Shown here: positions 1 to 10,992 of the stretch, in pieces
Numbering within the stretch: position 1 is the stretch's first letter
Layout of the letters: every line of letters starts with the position of its first letter
Source: Struthio camelus
Taxonomy: Eukaryota; Chordata; Aves; Struthioniformes; Struthionidae
NCBI RefSeq assembly: GCF_040807025.1
Contig: NC_090981.1
Span: 39,721,817-39,785,816, forward strand
Length of the DNA stretch: 64,000 bases
Direction: 5' to 3'
Notes under the pieces: model-generated
Told to the model about the DNA's origin: nothing
What the model saw: the letters and a program-made list of their open reading frames with translations, nothing else
The model's database searches: none
Translations under genes and position numbers: made by a program

Positions 1-130
1 TCTTGGCCCAAAAGAGAATGCAGGGGATGCCGTTAACCGTGACGTTGAGAGGGCTGTAGTGGCTGTGGGTGAACAGCCTCCAGGATTCTCTTTCCAACTG
101 TTCTTTCCTGCTCAAGTTGTAGCTGACAAC
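1..130 (-). CDS. ATP6AP1L: ATP6AP1L internal exon (partial, runs off left edge)
   Basis: The minus strand reads an open exon from a 3' splice site (...GTCAATCAG at 131-133, exon starting GTTGTCAGC) to the window edge. It encodes about 43 residues, including SYNLSRKEQLERESWRLF and NVTVNGIPCILFWAK. The last motif corresponds to the segment ending ILFWAQ in the luminal domain of ATP6AP1 (Ac45), the accessory subunit that assists V-ATPase assembly in the ER and secretory pathway. An N-glycosylation sequon (NVT) is present. The assignment to the paralogue ATP6AP1L rather than ATP6AP1 rests on synteny: it lies next to RPS23 in opposite orientation, as in other amniotes. An in-frame TGA lies just upstream of the acceptor, so the exon must start at or near the proposed site. 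The rest of the luminal domain and the C-terminal membrane segment would lie left of the window. Family match is good; the exon end is not visible. Confidence 0.75.
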
Positions 131-2752
131 CTGATTGACCACATAAAAGATCAGTATCAGAAGACAGACATTTCAGGAATTACTCTCTATCCTACCAGAA
201 TAAATGAGGCTAGCACTTAGGAGCACCTGTGAAGCTAGTTCTCAGCTGCAGTGGTAGTGAACTGAGGAAACAGAGAAGTCTCTCAACAATCCTTCCTACC
301 CCAGGAATGGCAGGGAACCATGCAGGCTTCTAACTCCAGCACAACTTGGCAGAGAGCCAAAATAAGCTTTAATTGTACTAATGGTGTAGTATCACTGGGG
401 TAAATCACGTTCTTAACATGCCCTCATTGCATCCCTGCACACTGTGGAGCAGCCCATTATAAAAAATTGAAGCAAAGCTAGAATAACAAGCTGCTCACCC
501 CAGCAGGAGACTCACTAGGGCAGTTCTAAGCATGACAGTAGTACATTAAAAAGGATTAGGCTTGAGCCAAAGATACAGCCTACCGTGCGGAAAGCACGTT
601 ATACAGCTGCCCAGGTGAAAGAAACGGTCCAAGTCTGCATCTACCTGCAGGCAGTTTGGCCACAGATGGCTTTAAAATAAGAGAAATGCCTGCTGCAAAG
701 CAGGATGGCTTCAGTATGGATCCCTGCCTTCATAAAATCATAAATTTATAAATTTAAAATCTGGGTACTGACGGTTCCATGTCCTCTCTAGATATCAGAA
801 AAAGCTTAATCTATCCAAGTCAAATTTCACAGCTAAACGATGCTGATTTGCCTGTGAAGCGATGTAACTTGAGACAGTGAGTTAAAGCTCAGGAAGGACT
901 TCAAAATTCAACCCTTGTTTTCATATTCCAAGCTAAGATTTCCATACACCACAGACTGTTTTTCATCTGCAGATACGTCAAATCTGAGTATGATAATGCA
1001 TGTTATGTCTGCATAGCTGCCTTGCATGTAGTATGAGAGAGTAAGTTCAAATCATGTACAAACAACCGAGGTATTCTGAGTTTCAGTCATCAACAGCATC
1101 TTACCAGGCTCCAGAAGGGATGTCGTTAAGCCTCAAAGCTTTGTCTTGGCTTAAAGACTTTTTTTGCTGTTAAGATTAGCAAATCAAGTCTCCCAGCTCA
1201 GACCCTGAAAGACCCCTTTGATACTTGACCTTACAGATGGCACAAGACTGCTTTAGGAATTAAAATTATTACATACTTGCAGCAACAAGCAGAAAGCAAG
1301 GTAAGACAGTAGTCAGAGAACCTAATGCAATAGCCAGCAAGCAACAGCATTACGATTGTCTTTGGCAGAAAAGATAAGGCTGTCTTCTTTAGAAGTGTAG
1401 GAGAGAGTGATTTAATCATTAAATTATTTACATTAGATTGCATCTTTTGCATGGTTCTTATTAGGAAAGCCTTTTGCCATTAGTTTTTCACAAAACCTAC
1501 AGGCTGGACAGGGGAAAATCTCCCACTGAATTTAACCAACCAGCAGTTTTGCTTCAGCTGTTCTTTTAGTACCAACCATATAAAAGATATAAACAAAATA
1601 CTGGCCACTGCAGTCAGATGGAATTGTACTGAATATGGAAAACAGGATTTGATTCTTTCAGGATGACCCTATGCCCAAACCCATTGCCAGTCAGTGCCAG
1701 CTACGCCAACTGAAGTCTTACCTCACTGCTCAGAAAAATAGATGTATTGTACTACAGGCTGTAAATCTGGATCATACCACTATCATTTGGACAACTTTGT
1801 TGGCTATTTCTTTTAATTTGTATTGTTGTATTAAATAATGTATTAATCACAAGATCTCAAAACACTGTGAAAAGTAATTATAGATTCAGTTCTTTCATAT
1901 GTTACCTGTGTAATTGCCACTTGATTTACGTTAAATTTTGGCTTCATACCACTGTCAAAATGTCGACCTGCAGAAGAAAGTGTGTTATGAGCACACACAC
2001 AAAACAATTCATCATTTATAAAAGCATAGTCCTGCACGTTCTGATGAAAACAATAAGTATCTCTGTACACAATGTTTATTTCAGACCACCTGATTGTTTT
2101 GCAAAATATTTACTTTAGTGTGAATATTGCCTTCAAGACATCCGTTTTCTGATTTCCCGATTTGCCTTACTTGTACAAGGTTCTTTTCATTAAATATCTT
2201 GCCACCTTTACTTGAGAGAACTCCAGTGGCCAAAAATTACAGGTTTCAGCCTATACATTTATTTATTCATTTAAAGCGCACATTTAAGAGGCCGCTTCTT
2301 TCTCATATAGCACTCTTCAGAAGGGGGTTGTACGGAATCACATGGCAAAAGCCTGTATCTGTGAATAGGAATTTCTTTGCCTGCACTGGACAAAGATGTG
2401 AACCTGTGACAAATAAGCTAAAAAGGTCTGACTGGTTGCCAGGAGCACAAAGTTTCACAGGTGACAGACTACTTCACAAACACTCTCCCAGCTCCACCTT
2501 TCAGACATTAGACTCCGTTTTCTTGTGGTTTAAAAAACAATGAGTGAATACTGCTTTATTTCACCCATAACTCAGAGTCAATAAATGACTATTTTAACCA
2601 GGAAAACCTTTTAAAAAGTACTTGTTAAAGAGAGAGAAACTTTAATAAAAAGCTTGACAGAAGCAACACTAATGACAAACAAAGCTCATCTGGGCATGAA
2701 GATCTTACAGCTGCACTAATAGTCCAGGCATTCAGCCCACTGAAAGTCTTAC
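131..2752. other. Probable ATP6AP1L intron
   Basis: AT-rich sequence without convincing coding potential. The open frames here (for example 1231-1452 minus and 2127-2543 plus) have no recognisable family motif and are treated as chance. If the exon candidate at 2753-2793 is right, this is one intron of ATP6AP1L. Confidence 0.45.
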
Positions 2753-2793
2753 CATTTCTTTGAGGAAGATCTTGATCTGAAAATGCGTGTGAA
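2753..2793 (-). CDS. ATP6AP1L: Candidate 41-bp ATP6AP1L exon
   Basis: On the minus strand a strong pyrimidine-rich acceptor (tctcctctcttctag) is followed by 41 bp and a consensus donor (GTAAGACT). In the frame that joins correctly to the exon at 1-130 it is fully open and reads HTHFQIKIFLKEM, so the joined product continues as KEM-VVSYN. Splice-site quality and phase agreement are the evidence. The peptide itself is too short and divergent from ATP6AP1 to prove homology. It could be a fortuitous pair of splice-like sites. Confidence 0.4.
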
Positions 2794-4242
2794 CTAGAAG
2801 AGAGGAGAAAAATATTTACTGCACAGTAAATACTGCCAGCGTACCCTCAGTATCAGAGGTTCCCCAAGTGGATCACGCCCCTCAGGCATTCCCACACCCT
2901 TACAATATTGGGTGAAAGGCTTCATTACCCTTCTGGCCCCTTTCAACAATCAAGAGCGTGTCGTGTGTCGTACTTGCTAACAGAGACCATGAGCAGCAGC
3001 AGCTATGCTCACACAGACCTTCAGGATGTTTTAGATTAGAGAGTGACTGATCTGGTTCCAGCCCACAAACAGGGGAACACACAGGTGGCACTGTGTCCTC
3101 CTCAGCCCCTGGTAAGGATCAGAAGCAACATGTTATTCCTGCAGGACAGAGCAAATGTCCCATGCTCGCATGCCCTAAGCCCAGATATACAGCCATATAA
3201 AGACAACTCATGAAGGTTCCAAACAACCCGAAATCCCATAGAAGTCATGTGCAAGGTAGGGAGCAAGTGAAACACCTATCAAATTACAATTATCAGGCTT
3301 CTGAAGTTTTCAGCCTTTGTTTTTTTCGTCTGTATAATTTAAGGATAAGTCTTCAGCTGGTGTAGATAGGATCCATTTTCTTGGGCTGGAGAATCAAGCC
3401 CTGTAGATTTACATCAGCAAAAGACCTACAAAATAAAGAAAGTCCAAGAAACCAGGCTCTGAATTAGGAATCGATTCCATTCTTCGAATCTCAGGAAACA
3501 CTTGCACAGCCCTTCCTGCTCGCCTCCAAACCATGGCAGCTTCCTCAGAACCTGCAGCTCTCTACTGTGGACTGATTTACTGATCCAATGAAATACATCC
3601 ATTTCTCATGCCCACTGTCAGCGTTCCTCAATAGGTGATAAAACTGGCCAAGAGGTCTCCCGCACCCAGAGCTGTGGATTTTTTGCAAAGACTTTCTACA
3701 TGCATACCCTACTTCTTTCTGTACAGTGCCTTCTGCTGCCTTCCAGGCCACAAGTGACGGTGGAGCGGCAGAGTGCAGAGCTTGCCTCACACCCACTTCA
3801 TTTGAGAATATGCTTCCATGTTCTCTTTTTGTTTTGTTTCTTACTGGCTCTCAAAGCCACCACAAAAGGAAAATGCTTAAAAAGACACACGCAAAAGACT
3901 AATATATCATAAGGACTAGGAATACAAGCAGTTTTGAATATTTAGATGTAACTTGCATTGTAACGTATTAGAATTGCAGGCTCAAGCCTTGGTCTCTCTG
4001 GGCAGCCCTCAGATTGCTGGATGAACCTATCCCCTAAAGAGATTCTCTCAGAGTAGGGGGATCTGTGAGTGCAGCAGCTCCACACTACCCACTAGGACTT
4101 ACTGTGGGAGTGACTCCAACTTAATCGCCATAGCAGCATCACTAAAGCCTTAAAGCCTTCCCTGCTTGCCTGGGTCACTGCAGCTCAGGCAGTCAGGGAA
4201 TCCGATCACACTGAACCTGGCTCAGCAAAGCCTAGATTTCAC

Positions 4243-4382
4243 ACATAATATCTTGTTTATACTCATGGCTGTAGGGGAAGGATCCTCTTTCTTCTGATCT
4301 GTATCTCTCCGGTGAAATTTTCTTCTTTTCAGGCATATTGTGTGCTACCAGGAGCAGATCTGTTGTATTTCCTTGCAAACTC
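4243..4382 (-). CDS. ATP6AP1L: Candidate ATP6AP1L exon
   Basis: Minus-strand open segment of 140 bp between a polypyrimidine acceptor (ending gggtttgag) and a GTGAAA donor. It encodes SLQGNTTDLLLVAHNMP and about 30 further hydrophilic residues, including SFPYSHEY. The motif NTTDLLLV resembles the ATP6AP1 segment containing ALLLIRLP. If joined through the 41-bp candidate exon to the exon at 1-130, the distance from LLL to ILFWA is about 95 residues, close to the roughly 97 in human ATP6AP1 as I recall it. The phases fit only if the GTGAAA donor is used rather than the overlapping GTGTGA. This is an inference from weak similarity and length agreement. Confidence 0.33.
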
Positions 4383-4967
4383 CTCAAACCCAGAAGGCAA
4401 AACAGACAGAAGTGGACTCTGTATTTCAACTTGTCACTTTGTCCTCAAACACCAGGCCTGAAGAACAGCTTTGCTCTAGACCATCAGGCAGGCTGCTCAG
4501 TCCCTTCAGCAACCAAAGGCAATAAAACAGAAGCCACTCTTCAGAGAAAATATAACAAAGTACAAAAGGCAGCTAAGCTCTACTGCTCCACAGTAGTGAC
4601 TTTAATCAGAGCTGAAAGAACCTTAGAAAGACGTTATGTACTAAAAAGTATAAAAGATAACACTGTTCAAAAGCGACTGGGCAGTTTCAAATATATACAG
4701 TGAGCCCAACCCTTTCTTCAGTCAGAGTTGTTAAATCCCAGAGACTTTAGGGAGGCTGCATACTTTCAGAATTAGTCCCACTATCCTCCACTCCTTCTTC
4801 TGAGCCAGAGGTTAGTGCTGGGCACTCAGGCTTCTAAGCAGTGTGGAAGTTTCACATCAAGAGTGAGCAGCCTTCAGAGATGGGTGGAAAAAGCTCTTAT
4901 TGTGATAGATAAGTAACAAAAGGCCAGTCAGGTACCTTATGATTCCCTAATGAACCTATTCATAACC

Positions 4968-4972
4968 TTTTT

Positions 4973-5004
<32 letters not shown>

Positions 5005-5035
5005 CCCCCTCCTCTCCCCCCCCCCCTTTTTTTTT
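4968..5035. repeat. Polypyrimidine microsatellite (T)n(CT)n(C)n(T)n
   Basis: A continuous run of T, then about 13 CT units, then C-rich and T-rich runs. The opposite strand is pure purine (AG repeat), a composition that can form triplex DNA. The reading frames predicted across it (RERERE, KKKRL) are artefacts of the repeat. Confidence 0.9.
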
Positions 5036-8000
5036 AAACAAATTGCTTCACAACGAAGGAGCAGGAGCAGATGGGTTTTGCTAAACCCACTCGGGAACTG
5101 CAACTGCAGTAGGCTCTCACTGAGCTGAGAGACTGGGCAAGTTTGATTATAGCCTGAGCCCATGCCAGAATGCCACCTTCAGATAACATAGCAGGTTTCA
5201 ACTTTTCCAAGAGTCCAGTCCAAGGAAAAAAAACTTTCATCATAGAGAACTGGCTGTCATGATAAACGACTGAAGTGGACCACACTGACTTTTCCTGGTC
5301 AGGTAAAACTCTCTCTTATTTAAGGATTAGGAATATGGGCTTCATGATTTTATTTTTCCTTTCTAGTCTTCTTTCACAACACATTGTGCCTTGAGACCAG
5401 AAGAGGCAACACAGTCCATTGGGCATTTTTTCCATAATAGCAGCTACAGAAGTGAGGCACATCAAAGAGATATAAATGTGGATTATTTAATAATACTAAC
5501 TTTAGTTATATTTAACTACACATGTAGTTAAAAGCTCATGGCCCATTATTCCAATTTGGAAATTGGCATGCTGCAGTGGATGAACGTGCAGACTAAAATA
5601 TTGGTAAGGAGTTTGATGTAAAGTTGCATAATCCAGTTCATTCCCTCACTGGATTTGCACAGTCTTTATGTTGCTCTGAAAAGGGGAGGGATTGTTTTTG
5701 CTTTCTCAACAATCAATTTTCTTGACAATCAAAGTCATTTAGCTTTGTATCTGGGAAAAGGCTAATATCATGGCAATGCCAATTAATTCACCTTGAGGAA
5801 TACTAACTGACAAGCAATATCAAGCCTTTAGGACAGCATACAATGAACATATGAGGAAAAGTCATTGTGCAAACCTCCATGGGGTTACATCCTGAATAGA
5901 ATGGTCATAACCAGCCTCGTCACAGCCTCGCGACCTCAGGTTGGGAGCTTGTGAGAATACAAATTGACTCCTTTACATTACATGTAAAAACACAGCAACA
6001 CACAGCCATGCTACCCCCAAAGAAATGTCAAGTTTCTTCCCTCAGCATGAAGATACTCAAATATAGATGAATGTGCACAGCTAATGAAATATTCATGCTT
6101 TCATGAGGAATGCAGTAGAGAGAGTGACCTAGGAACCATCACTAAGTATCACAGTATGACAAATACTATCAGCCACATGACAGTCTTCTAATACATTTGA
6201 GAGGCAGGTAGAGGCATGCAAGTCAAATAACTCCACTTATGTATTCCTGTTTATTTTTTCTTAGCATGAGTCAGCAGACTGCCTAGAAGTCTAAGGATTT
6301 ACCCGTACCCCTTATTTATTAATAATGCCAGCTACCACCTCCTTACCTCCCGTACACTTCTCCTGTCAGAGAAAGGAGCGGGAAAGCCATCGTGGCAAGA
6401 CCTGCAGTATTTGCTTTTTCTTAGTCTAACTAAGTTGCTACAGCAGAGGTAGTGTATCGGTGACATCAGGAAACAATCCCCTCAGCATTTCTGAGCAAGC
6501 ACAAGTTCACATTGATTTTATCAGGTCAGTCAGCTGCCTCTGACATGCATAACCCTGAGGTGTCAGAGATGTATGTGATCTATGACAGGAATGTCACGGC
6601 CTTCAGTGACCATTGTGTTGTCAGATCAGCAGCCTTTCTAGTCAAAAGGCAAGCTAGGGAATTCACAGGTGATCGCTGGCAGCTAGGACCTTTTACCCTC
6701 AGCTGGAGCCTGTTTCACAGAGCAAAAGCATGAAAAAATAGAAAAATAATAACGCATTAAAAATATTAATTCACTTGTATGTAAAACTTAAGTATGATAG
6801 ACAGGAAACCAGGCAGCACTAGAGCTTTCTTCTCCGCTTCCTACAAAACTATCAGCAAAGAGTGGCTAGAACTGCAAATCAGTAAAACATTTTTAGCATA
6901 CTGAAATGTACACTAGACTTAAATTCATAATAACTTTTTCAGCCATTCTACCCTATAACCTCAAATTCAGTAGTATATGTAGCATATGTTTGGATGAGTA
7001 ATAGTATTTCCTTACCAATCTGTAAATGACTAGCCCAGATACATTCAGTCATGTCTTTTCTATGTTGAATTTACCATTCTAAGTATGTCAGGAACCCAAA
7101 TGAAATTGGCTTAGCCCTAATACAAAGCACTGGGATGACTAATCACTATGTAAAACCCAATTAAATAAGATTATAAGTATAAAGAAGTGTAAATTCCTTC
7201 TTAGCAGATAACTTTATCCATCTGCATAAGATAATGAAGTCTGGCTTATTCATCCGAAAAAGTTAATATAGACTCCAGCCCTTGAAAACTTTTTTGTGAG
7301 TAGCCCTTGCCCGCTCAAGTAAGCCAAGCGAATAAACCCAGCACTCAAGAGTGATTGGGTGAGGAGGCCATAAATAGCTTTCACATTATCAAGTTGAATG
7401 TTTCAAAAGCAGCCATATTCATACTACATTTCAGTCTTCATATTGCTGCTCAGACAAACTGCATCAGATGGAAAAATATACTTTACTGTAGTATTTTCAT
7501 TGCTCTAGAATTATCACTGTATTAATAATATTAACCAGCTGCAAACTACCTGGCTGCTAAAGTAGTTTCGATAATTTATGGAGTATGTAATCAGAAAACA
7601 GCACGTGAACCTTCAAATGCATTAAAAACAATGTTATAGGTAAAAGGACGTGAACGCTTGCTGAGGGCTGGTAGCTTGTCTGGGGACGTTGGTCGTAAAT
7701 AACTTCACTTAAGTTATTACAATTATAAATGTGTGAGCCCAGGTGATCAGAATTAGGACAAAATCTAGCTAAGAACCCCCCCCCATCGTTAATTTTTAAA
7801 TGTATCTACTTAAATTACATCATTAAGAAATATCTACAAAGTCCATGTTTCTTTATAGATCTTCAGTTTTACTTATTCTGTGTCATATTTGGGGAGCTTC
7901 ACCTGTGATGAAACACAGAGAGATAGATTTACATAATTATTGTATAATGTATGGACTACTGGGGTTTGGTCTACACTTCCAACTCAGGCAAAACTACCAC

Positions 8001-8886
8001 TACTTTTAATGGACTGTGTCTGATAAGAACTGGATCAGAATGAACAAGATACTCAAGCTTTCTTTTTTGATATAAAAAAGAAATTGAGCTCATAGAACTT
8101 CCGGAAGCTTAACATTGTATAGATATGATCCTGTGCCCACTGAACGCAAAGGCAAAAACTCCATTCGAGTCACTGGCATCAGGATCACAACTTAATTTGT
8201 TAATCCTTACTACAATAAAGTTCATGTAATGCTCCTCTCATTTCTTTCTCTCAGATTTTCATCTGATTGCAGAAAAGTGCAGTTACAAAGAAGGGACTAA
8301 CAAATCTGAAAACTGGCAGAGGAGAACAGCAAATAAGTTATTTGAATGAAAACATATTGCCGCATTTATTAGTAACTGACTAACAGATCTCTTAATACAA
8401 GCTTAAGCAAATCACCATGTGTCCTTCTTGTCTTAAATGCACAGATTTTATTGCCGGCTGTGATCTTCATCAGCATATTTGATCCATGTGTTATTAGTGA
8501 CTTTGAGGTATGATTCAACTAATTTAATTTAAGCTATTTTTGCTTTTCTAATGCTCGACTTTAGAAAGTCCTCACTTTCCCTTGCTATGATTTGGGCTTC
8601 CAATTAAATGTTGTTAAAGAAAGAAATAGCACTAAAAACAATGATCAATCAAATCTCTAGTAGTTTCAGCATTTTAATACTTTTTTGCCACGTTGAATCC
8701 ACACTTCAAATATTCACTCTAGAGAGATGGAACATTTTAGCACCTATGTTTCTTGGAGCAGTTTTCACACCTTCACGGTTAAGCTATTTATAACTCTGTT
8801 TTTACACAGAGCAGGAAAAGTCAGTGAGAGAATCATTAAAATGTAACGAAATATAAGACAGATGCCCAGAAAATACTCCATTTTTG

Positions 8887-8887
<1 letters not shown>

Positions 8888-8919
<32 letters not shown>
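8888..8919. repeat. (TA)n microsatellite
   Basis: An uninterrupted run of about 16 TA dinucleotides, directly readable. It is self-complementary and probably length-polymorphic. Confidence 0.95.
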
Positions 8920-8924
<5 letters not shown>

Positions 8925-9867
8925 TATTTTTCAAATCACATTTTAATGCAATATAGACTTCAAAGTAATTCATTTCTGTATTAGTTCCATGTATTTTAAA
9001 CCTGAAAAGAAAATTGAAAACATGTCCTGACATTCTAAACCATGATCAAATCTCTTCCCACACAATACAAATGACTAAACTACAACATTTTAAATATGCA
9101 CTCAACTTCATCAATAGTTTGTTGAAATATGCTCAGTTACTGACCTGCCATCCACTATTGCAAACATTTGCTCCACAGACACTGAGAATCCCACATACAA
9201 ATACAGAAGTAAAAACCTAACTGCAGTGTTTCTTTCCATTGAGAAGAGAGTCAGCCCCTCCACACCAAGCACATCTGTTCTTCTAGTCTAGCAGGGAGCC
9301 GAGAGCCAGGCGCCTGTGTTCTCCTGGCTACGTGACAGACAGCACATCCAACCAATCAGAAGCAACATTTGCCAGTTCATCACTTCACTGGCTACCCACA
9401 GAAGAAATTCTTCACATGCTTAGATTTATACTGAGTGTGCACACCTACCGCTGGCACATTCTACTTTCCCCAAGGATGGAAGATTACAAGTTTTGAGGAA
9501 ATTGTATCAGGATGTGAGCTGTCTGCTCAGTAAGAAAAGAACCAGGTAATCTCTCAAAGCTCTAAAATCACAGTAGAGCTATACTGAAAATCACTTCTTA
9601 TTTATACTCGACCCTAACCGTAAAAGAAGGGAAAAAAGGTTTCAAAACAGACCTGAAATCTTCTCTTCTGCATGATAACCTGAGAATTACATGCATTTTA
9701 AAGAAGTCTCATAACACCTTCAGAGTAGTAGGATTACCCCATTTTACAGATGTGAAAGTAGGCACAGGAACCTTAGAAGTCAAATATTCAAAAGCCATTT
9801 CCTTTTTTCAGAGCTGATTTAGTTTGTGGGTGTTCAACTTCATGCTCAATTGCTTTTATACTTAACT

Positions 9868-10379
9868 CTAAGTAGGACAGTAGTTGTTAAGTGTCCGAAT
9901 TACAGCACTTTGGTTTTCGGATTGTCAAACTGAAAGGTCCATACGCATCACTATGAACACGGCAGGTTGGTCCTGGGAACTGGCATCATTCTGGGTTGCA
10001 GGCATGGATACCTCTTCTATAGACTCGTTGTCCTATTCAGCCTTCTCAAAATATACATCAGCTGTATCTTGCTCTATGATGGCAAGGCATAAACTCTCTA
10101 TAAACGTCTCTCTCCAGAAATTCAAATCACACACTTGACTGAAACGTCTGAAATCATAAGGCTGGCCTTGACTTGCATATTCTACATCATTCCCTACTTG
10201 TCAGTCCTTGCTACTTTCTCAGTTTACTTCCTTTCTTCCTAGCTGGCCTCAAATGATCTTTCCAAGGCACCTCTCCTTTTATGTCTTTCTGTTCCTGAGC
10301 TTGCGTTTTTGTCTTTCGCTCCATTTCCACACCCTCTGCCCCAGAATTCTTTGCCTTCCTTTTCATCTCTGAATTAACA
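9868..10379 (-). pseudogene. Possible decayed retrocopy of an unidentified gene
   Basis: Read on the minus strand, this region gives two adjacent coding-like frames. The first (about 10379 down to 10225) is lysine-rich, with KTQAQEQKDIKGEVPWKDHL near its centre. A frame change leads into a second frame with QPYDFRRFSQVCDLNFWRET and IIEQDTADVYFEKAE, then an in-frame TAG, then SIEEVSMPATQNDASSQDQP and a TGA. Two of the interrupting stops are TGA and one TAG, compatible with C-to-T decay of CGA and CAG codons. I do not recognise the protein. Part of the first frame could reflect simple purine richness of that strand; the second part has a balanced composition and is harder to dismiss. No target-site duplication or poly(A) tail was established. 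Confidence 0.33.
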
Positions 10380-10962
10380 CTTTATTCTAGCTTGCAAAAT
10401 GCTGCTACACTTCTAATTAGGTTTTATCTTTCCAACCTCAAATTTTCTCCTTTTTTATCTGTGAGAAAATGATCATGTTATGAATAGCAAAATCAAAGCA
10501 AAATCCAGGATCTCCTAGCTCACTCCCCCAGGTCTCACTGTTTTCCCATGTAGCCAATGACTAATTTCACCAGGAAGAAATTAGATCCTCCACAGTCCAT
10601 GACCCAGTCCTTGAGGAAGGATTTGCTTTGCCTGTGCACCAATGTGGAGGGTAGACTGGAGCAAGCCATATCCTATGACCCAACATGCTTTCTCCACACG
10701 TTGCTCACTAACTGCAGCCTGAACTCAAAGCATCTGCACAGGACTGGGATATTGGCTTGTGGGTCAGGTGCCACTTTAGCGATATTTAGCCTGCTCACTT
10801 CCAGCCTGACCACATGCACGAATAGAGCAATGAACCTATGACCGGGTTTGGAGGAAACTCCCAAGGCCCTGGCTGAATTAGGTTCTTAGTAAAGGACTTC
10901 AGGATGGACAGCTTACACTTGAAAGAAAGCTCAGGCTAGTGCTTAGCTGAGCTGAGTTTCCG

Positions 10963-10992
10963 CACTGTGCCCTTTTCCACTGTGCCCTTTTC
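10963..10992. repeat. 15-bp tandem duplication
   Basis: The unit CACTGTGCCCTTTTC occurs twice head to tail with no mismatch. Confidence 0.9.

Noticed and set aside
2127-2543. 138-codon plus-strand frame
   Set aside because: No recognisable motif, lies in the probable ATP6AP1L intron and on the opposite strand; chance is the simplest explanation.
4960-5163. Minus-strand frame rich in RE and K
   Set aside because: Translation of the CT/GA microsatellite.
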